Shown here: piece by piece, positions 22,021 to 31,894 of the stretch
How the letters are laid out: every line of letters begins with the position of its first letter
How positions within the stretch are numbered: the first letter of the stretch is position 1
From: Saccopteryx bilineata
Taxonomy: Eukaryota > Chordata > Mammalia > Chiroptera > Emballonuridae
DNA: 64,000 nt
NCBI RefSeq assembly: GCF_036850765.1
Contig: NC_089493.1
Span: 192,652,706 to 192,716,705, forward strand
Direction of reading: 5' to 3'
The notes under the pieces: model-generated
Database searches by the model: none
What the model was told of the DNA's origin: nothing
What the model saw: only the letters and a program-made list of their open reading frames with translations
Made by a program: the position numbers and the translations under genes

Positions 22021-22317
22021 AGATACCACGAGGAGGAGGCAAGCGGTGACCATGGGGTCAGGGGCAGATGCAGGACATAAAATGCCAGTGGTGGCCAGAC
22101 TGTGAAGAGGGTCTGCGAGGCACAGACTAAAGGGTCACTAAGAGGCCACAGTGACCACAGCAGCCACTCACACTGACCCAGCACTAACTAGGTCCCGGGC
22201 ACTGCTGTCCCCATTTCATAGCTGGGGAAGCTGTAGGAGGAGCCACAGCCAAAGCAGGGTCTTCAGGGTTCCTGGAAATCTCCAGGGCTACTGATGAGAA
22301 GAAGAAAGAGAAAATAG

Positions 22318-22540
22318 CCTGGCCTGTGGTGGCGCAGTGGACAGAGAGTTGAGTTGAAATGCTGAGGTCATCGGTTCGAAACCCCGGACTTGTCCGGTCA
22401 AGGCACATACAGGAAGCAATCAATGAACCACTGATGTGAAGCAACTATGTGTTGATACTTCTCATTCCTCACCCCCTCTCTGTCCTCTCTCTATAAAATC
22501 AATAAAGAAAATAGAAAAAAAAGAGGGAAGAAAAAAATAG
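22318..22540 (+). mobile_element. SINE-B copy B2
   Basis: Head 'cctggcctgtggtggcgcag', B box GGTTCGAAACC, then 'aggcacatacaggaagcaat' and CT-rich DNA with AATAAA in the tail. 'aaaatag' repeats on both sides. Confidence 0.9.
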
Positions 22541-22603
22541 CAAAATGAACATTCATCTAGCCCCTTCTAGGTGCCAGGCACCCTGCCGGGTTATTTGATT
22601 TGA

Positions 22604-22983
22604 TTTTTTTTTTTTTTTTTGTATTTTTCCGAAGCTGGAAACGGGGAGAGACAGTCAGACAGACTCCCGCATGCGCCCGACTGGGATCCACCCGGCACGC
22701 CCACCAGGGGGGCGATGCTCTGCCCCTCTGGGGGGTCGCTCTGTTGCGACCAGAGCCACTCTAGCGCCTGGGGCAGAGGCCAAGGAGCCATCCCCAGTGC
22801 CCGGGCCATCTTTGCTCCAATGGAGCCTTGGCTGCGGAAGGGGCAGAGAGAGACAGAGAGGAAGGAGAGGGGGAGGGGTAGAGAAGCAGATGGGCACTTC
22901 TCCTGTGTGCCCTGGCCGGGAATCGAACCCGGGACTTCTGCACGCCAGGCCGATGTTCTACCACTGAGCCAACCGGCCAGGGC
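22604..22983 (-). mobile_element. SINE-A copy A4
   Basis: Poly-T on the left and tRNA head on the right ending 'aaccggccagggc'. The CTCF-like block has one extra G (six instead of five). I see only a weak target duplication around 'tatttg'. Confidence 0.9.
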
Positions 22984-22989
22984 CCTATT

Positions 22990-23160
22990 TGCTGTTATTT
23001 TTAAGTACATTATCCCCCACATGCGAAAGCACAGCACCATCACAGTTTCCATTCTAGAGATAGTGAAACTGAGGGTCCACGAGGGGAGGTGTGTGCCCCA
23101 GGTCATCACGTCGCAGACCCAAGACTTGAGCCCAGGTCTTCCCACCTGGGATCCCTGTGC
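22990..23160 (-). repeat. MIR SINE
   Basis: 'gatagtgaaactgagggtcc', 'ccccaggtcatcacgtcgc' and 'cttgagcccaggtcttccc' fit antisense MIR. Confidence 0.7.
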
Positions 23161-23164
23161 CCAG

Positions 23165-24125
23165 AAGCCACAGAGCTATCTGAGGGCCATCCTTCCTCGG
23201 GACCCATGAGCCTACCCATCAGTGAGTCCAGCCCTCGTGCCCCTGGGGCCCCGCGCCCCTCCACCACCAGGACTCCAACCAACTCCATTATTTATTCCAG
23301 GATGGCCCTATTTCCTTCCACCCTAACACTGTGACAGTCTAAAAGGACTTTATCTTCCTATGTGCGGTCATCTCCCCCACTGGACTAGAACCCTAAGCCC
23401 TATGGACCTCTCTTAGCTTCATGCGTCCCCACCCCCAAGCCCTGGACCCCGTTAGGCCGCCACCCTGACATGCTCCCTTCTCCTGAGCAAACACGCTGTG
23501 TGTGACTGCAGGCACAAGCCTCTCTCCTTCCTCCCTCTCTCTCCCCAGAGCTTAGCGCTGCCCTGGCACGGAGGAGGGGCTCCATGAAGATGGATGGATG
23601 GATAAGAGACTGTTTGTCCTGAGCCCATGTTTGTCCCCTGACTCACAGGAAGGAGGTCAGAGCATAGATGGCATCAGTGACCCAGGTAAGAGGGTCGATT
23701 CTCCAGTGCAGGGCCATCCAGGGTGGGGACAGGTGCCAGTGCTGGGAATAGGCCATCGGCAGGTGCCGGCAGCCTCCTCCGGGCATAGAGCAATGGTGAG
23801 TGAGCCCCACGACGTGACCTAGAACATCTTCTGGAAAGGGCAGGGACAGGTGGAGTCCCCGGAGGTGGGAGCAGGGCAGTGAAGCAGGTCGAGGCTCTGA
23901 CTCAGCCGGGCGCCCTGGGAGTTTGAGGAGCTGCGGAAGCACCCACCCCCTGCACGGACCTGGCCCTCTGCATGGCCGGAAGGACTCCCACTGTCTGGCG
24001 TACCGAGCTCCTCTGTGTCCCCGAAGCAGGTGGGATACTGCTCATGGTGCCGATGAAGAAACTGAGGCTTGTGGGAACCCCTTGGCCAGAGCTGGGCAGA
24101 AAGCTGGGACCAGGTGGGGGGCCCA
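23165..24125. other. Mixed old L2-like and unique DNA
   Basis: 23280-23610 has scattered L2-like traits such as 'actggactagaaccctaag' and 'gctccatgaagatggatgg'. 24020-24075 resembles a short antisense MIR ('gatgaagaaactgaggctt'). No gene is recognised. Confidence 0.4.
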
Positions 24126-24480
24126 GACTTGGCTTCACGCGCCGTCTGTCGGCAACGGTTCTAGTTCCATGCGCCGTGGCGGCGTCTTTGCTGTAGGCGG
24201 TTTTGCCACACACATTTCTGTCACACAATTCAATTGGCCGTGAGACAATTTTGCTGGAGAAAAAGATACAATAACTGGTTGACAATTTGGGGTTCCTTTT
24301 GGTTGTCAGTTTGGTTCCATTTCTCCACTGACGAAGTTCTCACAGTTACTCCCGCTTTCATACTATCTACAAATCTCAGCCCTCGCAATGGTCCACACCG
24401 TGACGAGTTGACCCGGGTGATGGTGACGGCCTCAAAATAGTATTTCTTCCAGGTGATGATGATTTGCCCCAAGAGCCAAT
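24126..24480. other. Unassigned island, lower GC than its flanks
   Basis: The sequence does not resemble any repeat I know. Open frames run on both strands (68 codons plus, 109 minus) without a recognisable domain. Confidence 0.4.
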
Positions 24481-25159
24481 TTCTGATTCTGAAACCCACT
24501 ACATCAGGAGGAGAAAGAGAGGTCGAGGGCCCTCTGGGAGGGTGCAGGCTTGAACCCATATTCCCCGAAACCCACCCACAGCACCTCGGCGGAGGCTGTG
24601 TGAGGCCAGCCCCCTCCCCTCTGCTCCAATTACATGCTAGGCTGAGCTCACAGTCAGAGCAATCACCGCAGGGTAGTAATTATCCGGTTACTAGTCTGCC
24701 TCCCCAACTAGAGTTCCGGGAGGAAGGCCTGGTGACTGACTCACCTCGGAAGCTGCAGTGCCTGGTCAGCACCCAGCTGGGATCATTGTCATCTGTGGGA
24801 GGAGGCGGGGAGAAGAGCACCTTACAACTTGCAAGGCGTCCTTTCACCTCCATCTTCTTATTGATCTCATTGGAACGAACTCAGGGCGGCGAGGAAGCCC
24901 GCAGGGAAGGGCCCACAGTGCACGCCGCCATAGTGCTTTGATGATTTTTGCTAAACCGCAGAATTCCTGTTTCCAGACTTGATCTTGTTTTTCATTGGTG
25001 CACTGAACTCGGTGTGTCTTATGAGGGAACGTTGGATCACTGTCCTAAATGGAAAACGAGATCCCTTTCCATCAACGGAAGGTTGTCATAAAAACAGAAC
25101 TGGTGCTGGTTATATGCGTCAGGCACTCGACGAGGCCCATTACTAACATGGCTCTTTTG
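24480..25159. other. Unique DNA, no gene recognised
   Basis: No exon, RNA or clear repeat is visible. Confidence 0.45.
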
Positions 25160-25362
25160 GCCTGGCTGGGTAGCTCACTTGGTTAAAGTGTCGACCTGAT
25201 ACGCCAAGGTTGCAGGTTTGATCCCTGGTCAGGGCACATACAAGAATTAACCAGTGAATGCATGAATAAGGGGAACAACAAATTGGTCTCTCTGTCTGTC
25301 TGTCTCTACCTTCCTCTCTCTCTCTCAAAATCAATTTTTTTAAAAAATCAAAAGAAAAAAAC
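25160..25362 (+). mobile_element. VES-like SINE (V3)
   Basis: 'cctggctgggtagctcactt' with 'ggttgcaggtttgatccctg' (B box) and 'gggcacatacaagaattaac', then a CT-rich body and A-rich tail. Confidence 0.9.
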
Positions 25363-25369
25363 AATAGCT

Positions 25370-25500
25370 TGTTCATGCCTACAGCAATCCTGTGATGGGG
25401 TGCCATTATATCTCAAGTATATAGATGGGGAAACTGAGTCACAGAGACCTTAAGTAACTTGCCCGAGGTCACAGCTGGGAAGCAGCAGATCTTGGCTCTA
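25370..25500 (-). repeat. MIR SINE
   Basis: 'gatggggaaactgagtcaca' and 'cttaagtaacttgcccgag' are the antisense MIR core, directly next to V3. Confidence 0.85.
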
Positions 25501-25586
25501 AGAAACACACAAGCAGATCAACAAAACATCCTATGTCTTCTCTATCAATGCCGCTGCCTCCTGCGGGCTCTAAGCCCAAGCCTCTG

Positions 25587-25734
25587 CCTTCGCCACAGAG
25601 GGACCCCTGCCTTCGCCACAGAGGGACCCCTGCCTTCGTCACAGAGGGGCCCCTGCCTTCATCACAGAGGGACCCCTGCCTTCGTCACAGAGGGACCCCT
25701 GCAAGCCTCTGCCTTCGCCACAGAGGGACCCCTG
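25587..25734. repeat. 23-bp minisatellite, about six units
   Basis: The unit ccttcgccacagaggga-cccctg (23 bp) is repeated five times in tandem with few changes. Then 'caagcctctg' is inserted, and one more unit follows. The same 10-mer precedes the first unit, hinting at a 33-bp higher-order copy. Confidence 0.9.
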
Positions 25735-26070
25735 CCAGTGATGAGGGGTGTGAGAGCCAGAGCAGCCCCAGCCCGTGCTGTATCCCTGAGGCCAGCAGAG
25801 GATGGAAGGGAACGAGGAAAAGAATGGGTTTGTCACCCTGCGGTGTGCTGTTATTTCCTGTCCCATCTGTAGTGACTCACCTGCTAGAGCCAGCAGTGTG
25901 CAGCCCCCCTTAGGGAAGCCCTGGGGGGGGGCAGCCCCCAGCAGCACCCCCCCCTGCAGGTTTAGCTCCAGATACTATCCAACATCGCAGGGGGCGGAGC
26001 CAGGGAGGACCGCAGCAAGGTGGTCGCTTGACAAGAATAGGAAAAGCCTCAAATTAAAAACAATTAGGGG

Positions 26071-26285
26071 CCTGACCTGTGGTGGCGTAGTGGATAAAGC
26101 GTCAACCTGGAAATGCTGAGGTTGCCGGTTCAAAACCCTGGACTTGCCTGGTCAAGGCACATATGGGAGTTGATACTTCCAGCTCCTCCCCCCTTCTCTC
26201 TCTCTGTCTCTCCTCTCTCTCTGTGTCTCTCCCTCTCCTCTCTAAAATGAATAAAAAAAAAAAAAACACTTAAAAAAAAAAAAGA
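26071..26285 (+). mobile_element. SINE-B copy B3
   Basis: A complete head and CT-rich body are present. It is preceded by 'aaacaattagg' (26058-26068). Its A-rich tail runs into SINE-A copy A5. Confidence 0.9.
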
Positions 26286-26665
26286 GCCCTGGCTGGTTGG
26301 CTCAGTGGTAGAGCATCAGCCTGGCGTGCAGAAGTCCCGGGTTCGATTCCTGGCCAGGGCACACAGGAGAAGCGCCCATCTGCTTCTCCACCCCTCCCCC
26401 TCTCCTTCCTCTCTGTCTCTTTCTTCCCCTCCCGCAGCCGAGGCTCCATTGGAGCAAAGATGGCCCAGGCGCTGGGGATGGCTCCTTGGCCTCTGCCCCA
26501 GGCGCTAGAGTGGCTCTGGTCACAACAGAGCGACGCCCCGGAGGGGCAGAGCATCGCCCCCTGGTGGGCGTGCTGGGTGGATCACAGTTGGGCGCATGCA
26601 GGAGTCTGTCTGACTGTCTCTCCCCATTTCCAGCTTCAGAAAAATACAAAAAAAAAAAAAAAAAA
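26286..26665 (+). mobile_element. SINE-A copy A5
   Basis: The head starts inside the A-rich tail of B3, so it is nested or inserted end to end. The CTCF-like block is intact at about 26552-26569 (minus strand CCACCAGGGGGCGATGC). Confidence 0.9.
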
Positions 26666-26738
26666 GAATTGAAGCACATTTAAATAATGGCCTTAAATAA
26701 TGGCCTCATTCATTAAAAAAAAAACACAAACAATTAGG

Positions 26739-27080
26739 CCTGACCAGGCGGTGGCGCAGTGGATAGAGCATTGGACTGGGATGCCGAAGACCCAGGTTCG
26801 AGACCCCGAGGTCATCAGCTTGAGCGAGAGCTCATCTGGTTTGAGCAAAAGCTCACCAGCTTGGACCCAAGGTCACTGGTTCGAGCAAGGGGTTACTCAG
26901 TCTGCTGAAGGCCCACAGTCTGGGCACAGATGAGAAAGCAATCAATGAACAACTAAGGTGCCGCAACACACAATGAAAAACTAATGATTGATGCTTCTCC
27001 ATCTCTCTATTCCTGTCTGTCCCTATCTATCCCTCTCCCTGACTCTCTCTCTCTGTCTCTGTAAGAAAAAGAAAAAAAAA
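26739..27080 (+). mobile_element. SINE-C copy C1
   Basis: Head 'cctgaccaggcggtggcgca', B box GGTTCGAGACC, then modules 'agctcatctggtttgagc' and 'gctcaccagcttggac', 'caatcaatgaacaactaag' and a CT-rich end. 'aaacaattag' flanks it on both sides (26728 and 27079). Confidence 0.9.
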
Positions 27081-27089
27081 ACAATTAGA

Positions 27090-27538
27090 AACAAATTAAT
27101 CTAACTGTATGTGAAACTGATATCCTGTCAGCATGATATCGTGATACCACCTGGGTGGGACAAAGAATGAACTCGAGCCACCTCCTAACATGTCCAAAGA
27201 CTGTGTTCCCTTTGCCCTAAAGGCAATGGAGCTGGAAAGAAAGACGCAACATATGTGGGGGGTGTCCCACCGTTCACCTGGTCTGAAACTGTCCTGTGGC
27301 CCCGAGCAGATGCGCACGCCTGTCACTGTGGGTGGGAGGCAGGGCTGCTGCAAGGGGGCTGAAATATGAGAGGGGGGCGCTGAGAAAGAAGCCCACGGCA
27401 GTGGCCGGAATTCCAGGTAAACGTGAGGTCAGGCTGTAAACAGATTTAAACACAAATGAACGTTGGTTTCTAGCTCTGTCTGCTGAACGGGCCTGGGATC
27501 AATGATGCCCTGGCAACAATAAACTGGGAAGCATCAAG
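27090..27538. other. Unique DNA, no gene recognised
   Basis: No repeat or exon recognised. Confidence 0.5.
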
Positions 27539-27725
27539 ACCTGGGTCCTCCGCATCCCAGTCCAACGCTCTACCCACTGCGCCGCCGCCTGGTCAGGCCT
27601 GATCTTCTAACTCCATCATTCCTTGATGATTCTGACCTGACAACTCCCCAGCACCCGCTGATGACAAATGAATTAGTTTCTACTAGGATGGCTGTCAAAT
27701 GACTTTACAAATTCACCACTTCCTC
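27539..27725 (-). repeat. Inverted duplication, left arm
   Basis: This is a near-identical reverse complement of 28879-29066. It includes about 125 bp of otherwise unique DNA and the first 60 bp of a SINE-C head (27539-27598). The SINE is cut off abruptly here, while the right arm has the whole SINE. Confidence 0.9.
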
Positions 27726-27756
27726 TAGCATCCAGGTCCACCTAGCACCCAGGTCT

Positions 27757-28101
27757 TTTTTTTTTTTTTTTTTTTTTACAGAGACAGAGAGTCAGAGAGA
27801 GGGATAGACAGGGACAGACAGACAGGAACGGAGAGAGAGGAGAAGCATCGATCATTAGTTTTTCATTGCGCATTGCAACACCTTAGTTGTTCACTGATTG
27901 CCCTCTCATAAGTGCCTTGACCACAGGCCTTCAGCAGACTGAGTAACCCCTTGCTGGAGCCAGCAACCTTGGGTTCAAGCTGGTGGGCTTTTTCCTCAAA
28001 CCAGATGAGCCCACGCTCAAGCTGGTGACCTCGGAGTCTCGAACCCAGGTCCTCTGCATCCCAGTCTGACGCTCTATCCACTGCGCCACCGCCTGGTCAG
28101 G
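27757..28101 (-). mobile_element. SINE-C copy C2
   Basis: Poly-T at 27757-27778, then body modules and head ending 'cgccaccgcctggtcagg'. 'ccaggtct' occurs on both sides as target duplication. Confidence 0.9.
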
Positions 28102-28410
28102 CCAGGTCTTGGTTCTAAATCTCCCCGCTCTAAGGAACCAGGGGCAATTTGGCGGGGGAGGGGGGGGGAATGAATGATTCCAATGCTGAAATGAGAAAAA
28201 TGCAAGATGAGCCTTGAACATCAAACCTGAGCAGAAAATAAGAAAGTGGTCGGAGAATGACGGGGTCCCTCAGAAGGCTCGGGGGGGCAGCTCAAAGAGG
28301 CCACTGTTGCCGACTGTGGGGCAATGTGAGTGTTGACATACAGGGGACAATTGAGCATTGAATAATGATGGCAATGGATTATAACATACTGAATAAAAAA
28401 GAATTCATGG

Positions 28411-28745
28411 CCTGACCTGTGGTGTCAAAGTGACAGAGCGTCGACTTGGGACACTGAGGTTCCAGGTTCGAAACCCCAATGTCTCCCGGCTTGAGCGCAG
28501 GCTCATCAGCTTGAGTGTGGGGTCGCTGGCTTAAGTGTGGGATTATTAACATGACCCCATGGTCTCTGGCTTGAGCCCAAAGCTCACTGGCTTGAACCCA
28601 AGGTCACTGACTTAAGCAAGGGTCACCAGCTCAGCTGGAGCCCGCCCCCTGCCAAGGCCCGTTTGAGAAGCAATCAATGAACTCGAGTGTTGCAACTACA
28701 AGTCCCTGTTTCTTATCTCTCTCCCTTCCTCTTTCTCTGGGAGGG
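28411..28745 (+). mobile_element. SINE with B-type head and C-type body (C3)
   Basis: The head reads 'cctgacctgtggtgtcaaag' with 'gcgtcgacttggga' and B box GGTTCGAAACC, as in SINE-B. The body carries extended 'cttgagcgcaggctcatcag'-type modules, as in SINE-C, with additional module copies. Target duplication 'gaattcaYgg' flanks it (28401 and about 28760). Confidence 0.75.
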
Positions 28746-28789
28746 GAGGGGAAATCCATGAATTCACGGTGACAAATACAAAATAAAGA

Positions 28790-28832
28790 AAAAAGAAAGG
28801 AAGGAGGGAGAAAGGAAGAAAGGAAGTGATGA
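28790..28832. repeat. (GGAA)-rich low-complexity tract
   Basis: Nearly pure purine with repeated aaaggaagga units. Confidence 0.8.
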
Positions 28833-28878
28833 GGGGAGAGAGCTCTTCCTTATAGCAGGATGCCAACGAAGACATGGA

Positions 28879-29066
28879 GAGGAAGTGGTGAATTTGTAGT
28901 CATTTGACAGCCATCCTAGTAGAAACTAATTCATTTGTCATCAGCGGGTGCTGGGGAGTTGTCAGGTCAGAATCATCAAGGAATGATGGAGTTAGAAGAT
29001 CATTAGGCCTGACCAGGCAGTGGCGCAGTGGATAGAGCGTTGGACTGGGATGCGGAGGACCCAGGT
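28879..29066 (+). repeat. Inverted duplication, right arm
   Basis: It is the source-like copy of the arm at 27539-27725. The match runs from 'gaggaagtggtgaat' through unique DNA into the head of SINE C4 and stops at 'gacccaggt'. Differences are a few single bases plus small indels ('attagg' versus 'agg', 'gtaaag' versus 'gtag'). Confidence 0.9.
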
Positions 29067-29344
29067 TCGAGACCCCGAGGTCGCCAGTTTGAGCGTGGGC
29101 TCATCTGGTTTGAGCAGGGCCCACCAGCTTGGACCCAAGGTCTCTGGCTCAAGCAAGGGGTTACTGGGTTTGCTGAAGGCCCGCGGTCAAGGCACATATG
29201 AGAAAGCAATCAATGAACAACTAAGTTGTTGCAACGAAAAATTGATGATTGATGCTTCTCATCTCTCTCCGTTCCTGTCTGTGTCCCTATCTATCCCTCT
29301 CTCTGACTCTCGCTCTGACTCTGTAAAAAAAAAAAAAAAAAAAA
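29008..29344 (+). mobile_element. SINE-C copy C4
   Basis: Complete copy with A tail. Target duplication 'atcattagg' is perfect at 28999-29007 and just after the tail. Its first 59 bases are shared with the inverted duplication. Confidence 0.95.
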
Positions 29345-29349
29345 ATCAT

Positions 29350-30080
29350 TAGGCTTCACAAGCCCAACAATCGACTTAGGTAAGAGTCACCCGAGGGGGA
29401 GGCTTGCTGAGTGTGTGTGGGATCTGGACACGGTTGCAAAGTGCCAGCCACCATGTTGCCTATTAATCCCCAAGGGAGGAGCGTTCCTTCCCAGTGGAGG
29501 AATCTGGCTGACACCAGCTCAGCCAAGAGAGCGTTTGGGACGATGGGACAGCATGTGTCCCCTGATGGGATGCACTGAGGATTCGCAGCGCTGCTGGCGA
29601 ACACCTGCCAGAAACCCATGACCTGGATCGACTGTGAGGAAACCACCTGCCAAACCCACGCCGAGGGTGGCAACGCTCCACCTAACGGTGGGCCCGTGGT
29701 CTGCAGAAACGTCCAGGTCCTGAAAGGCAGAGAGGGCTGAGGAACTCACCGGTCCAGAGTGAAGGAGGGAAAATAGACAGGACAACTGAAGCCAGGCCTG
29801 ACGCTGAGCTGGGCTCCAGGCGGGAAAAGAGATGGTCTCAAGGGTAATATGGGAACAATTGGCGACATCTGAATGTGTGTGTGTGGTGTGTGTGTAAATA
29901 TATATATATATTCTATAGGGTAAACTATTGTAGCAATGCTGTAGATAAGGTCATTGTATAAACTGTACATAAGATAATCATATTGCATCAAATGTGTATT
30001 GTGATTATGGGAGGGTACTGAAGTATTTAGGGGCAAAGAGCCATAATGTCAGCAATGTATATGAAAGGGTTAAGCAAAAG
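29350..30080. other. Unique DNA with a short GT/TA run
   Basis: 29874-29912 is (GT)n followed by (TA)n. No gene recognised. Confidence 0.5.
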
Positions 30081-30084
30081 AAGA

Positions 30085-30345
30085 AGAAGAAAGAGAGAGG
30101 GAGGAAGAGAGAAAGGAAGGAGGGTGAGAGGGGAGAGAAGGGAAGGGGAGGGAAGGGGAGGGAAGGGAAGGGAGGGGAGGGGAGGGGAGGGGAGGGGAGG
30201 AAAGGGGAGGAGAGAGGAGGGAAGGGAAGAGGGGAGGGGAGGGGAGGGGAGGGGAGGGGAGGGGAAGGGAAGGGAAGGGAAGGGAAGGGAAGGGAAGGGA
30301 AGGGAAGGGAAGGGAAGGGAAGGGAAGGGGAGAAAGGAAGGAGAG
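30085..30345 (+). repeat. (GGGAA)n / (GGGGA)n purine tract
   Basis: About 260 bases of pure purine, with GGGGA blocks at 30165-30205 and 30230-30265 and a regular GGGAA run at 30265-30325. The poly-Gly/Lys/Glu frames read through it are not genes. Confidence 0.95.
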
Positions 30346-30514
30346 AGGTGGCATTGAGCAGGGGGTAGAGCCAGAGGGATGAAGATCTCATTGAATTCTA
30401 GACATATTTGAAGGTTGAACCGACTGTTTCCCGGGACTTGGATGTTGGGGTGAGAGAAAGAGCAGAGTCGGGATGTCTCTGAGGTTTTGACCTGAGCCCC
30501 TAGAAGGAGGGAGG

Positions 30515-30640
30515 TCAACTTCCCTACAGACAGGAAACTGAGGCGCAGAGAATGGAGAAACCTGCCCGCCATCACCCAGCCGGTCATTGGCCGAGCTGGG
30601 ATGTGAGCCCGGGCCCCTGGCGCTGGAACCTCTGAGCTCC
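30515..30640 (-). repeat. MIR SINE
   Basis: 'caggaaactgaggcgcagag' with 'gggatgtgagcccgggcccc' fits antisense MIR. Confidence 0.65.
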
Positions 30641-30644
30641 CCAG

Positions 30645-31420
30645 TCTGCGGTGGGGCTCAGCAAGTGTTACTTTGAAAGAACACTTTTCGAGAGAAAGCG
30701 GTAGAGACAGACAGTCGGCGCCTGGATTGGAAATGTGAGTTTTCTGGGTCCGGGCGGAAAGCGCAGCCTTGGAGCAGAACACACAGACTTGGGCTCAACA
30801 GGCATCCTTTCGCCGGATCCCGGGGAGGCGGGCGTGCTGAGGCCCAGCTGCCCGTGTGCTTGCGCACGGATGACACTGGCTACGCCAGCCTGGGTGAGCC
30901 AGCCTGTTCCCTGCACTGAGTGGCCCAGGGACAGGAACAGGGACAGGGACAGCACCTGCAGGTGCCTGGCGCCGGCCCGCCCCTCCCCTTCCTGCTCAGG
31001 GTGTTGTCACCACGGAGAGGCTCCCACAGGCCTCCGCAATACTGGGGCAACACAGTCTGGAAGGGCTCCTCCTTGTTCCGGGGCCCAGGCCCAAGCACAA
31101 GCGCATCGGGGTGTGGGCGGGGGCTGGTGCCTGGGGCATTCTGGGGCTGGCTGACACCCCGAGGAGGAGAGCGGAGCCGGAACCAGGCTGCTCCTTCTGC
31201 ACCCAGCCCTCTTCCTCTGTTCGCTTCCTCCTCCACCCTGCCAGATGGGGAAACTGAGGCTGAGAGGGGCCGGGTCGCTTGGCCGGAGTGAAAGAAGTGG
31301 GAGGATGGGCTTGAATCCCAAGGCTCCTGTTCTTTCTTTCTGCCACGGGGCCCTCACTGAGCCCAGCATGAAGGCGGCTCGTTTCTGAAAACTAAGCAGT
31401 TTTTCAGAAATTTGGTCGCC
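30645..31420. other. GC-rich DNA, weak MIR trace
   Basis: 31235-31330 has 'gatggggaaactgaggctga' and 'ggcttgaatcccaa' (antisense MIR). The remainder is unrecognised. Confidence 0.5.
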
Positions 31421-31424
31421 AAAC

Positions 31425-31560
31425 TCATTCAGCAAGTCCCAACTCCACCCCTTCAGCTGTGAGGCCCTCGGCACGTGATTTCACCATCCTGAGTCTCAGT
31501 GTTCTGTAAAATGTTCTGTAAACTGGGAGAATGGCCACACCTTCCTCACCAGCCACCAGC
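31425..31560 (+). repeat. MIR SINE fragment
   Basis: 'caagtcccaactccacccct', 'cacgtgatttcaccatcctg' and 'agtctcagtgttctgtaaa' are in the sense MIR order. Confidence 0.6.
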
Positions 31561-31569
31561 TGCCAAGGG

Positions 31570-31890
31570 GCCAGTATGTACCCAGCCGTCCGGGGGATTG
31601 TGACGCCCGTTTTGGACCCTCTGATGTCTGCCCCCCCCTTCCCCATCACCTCCTGGAAAAGTCCAAGAGCCTTCGCACCACCTGCACTAGTGGAAAACTG
31701 TTTACTAATAGTCTCTTATACTTACATTGCATATTGCTACATTTTGGTGGCATGTGCTTGTTTATTAGACGACCACTCCATTGGATATATTGTGTCATAC
31801 ATGGTGTATTTCATTGTTTAAATCTTCTGGATTTTCAGAATTCTGAAATCTCCAGCCCTAAGAGTTTTGGGATAAAAAATTGTGGCCCCT
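31570..31890. other. AT-rich DNA, possibly an old repeat
   Basis: 'ggattttcagaattctgaaa' and 'agccctaagagttttgggat' look like the end of an old DNA repeat, but I cannot assign a family. Confidence 0.35.
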
Positions 31891-31894
31891 TGAT

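Noticed and set aside
21504..22184. 226-codon open frame on the minus strand
   Set aside because: More than half is SINE-A A3 in antisense. Related peptides recur at every SINE-A copy.
22591..23209. Paired open frames of about 190 codons on both strands
   Set aside because: They are SINE-A A4 plus a MIR. The CVPWPGIEPG-type peptide recurs at each SINE-A.
25459..25913. Repeated HRGTPAF-like peptides as a repeat protein
   Set aside because: The 23-bp unit shifts frame each copy, so no single frame is preserved.
30027..30782. 251-codon open frame on the minus strand
   Set aside because: It reads through the (GGGAA)n tract. The remainder has no recognisable domain.
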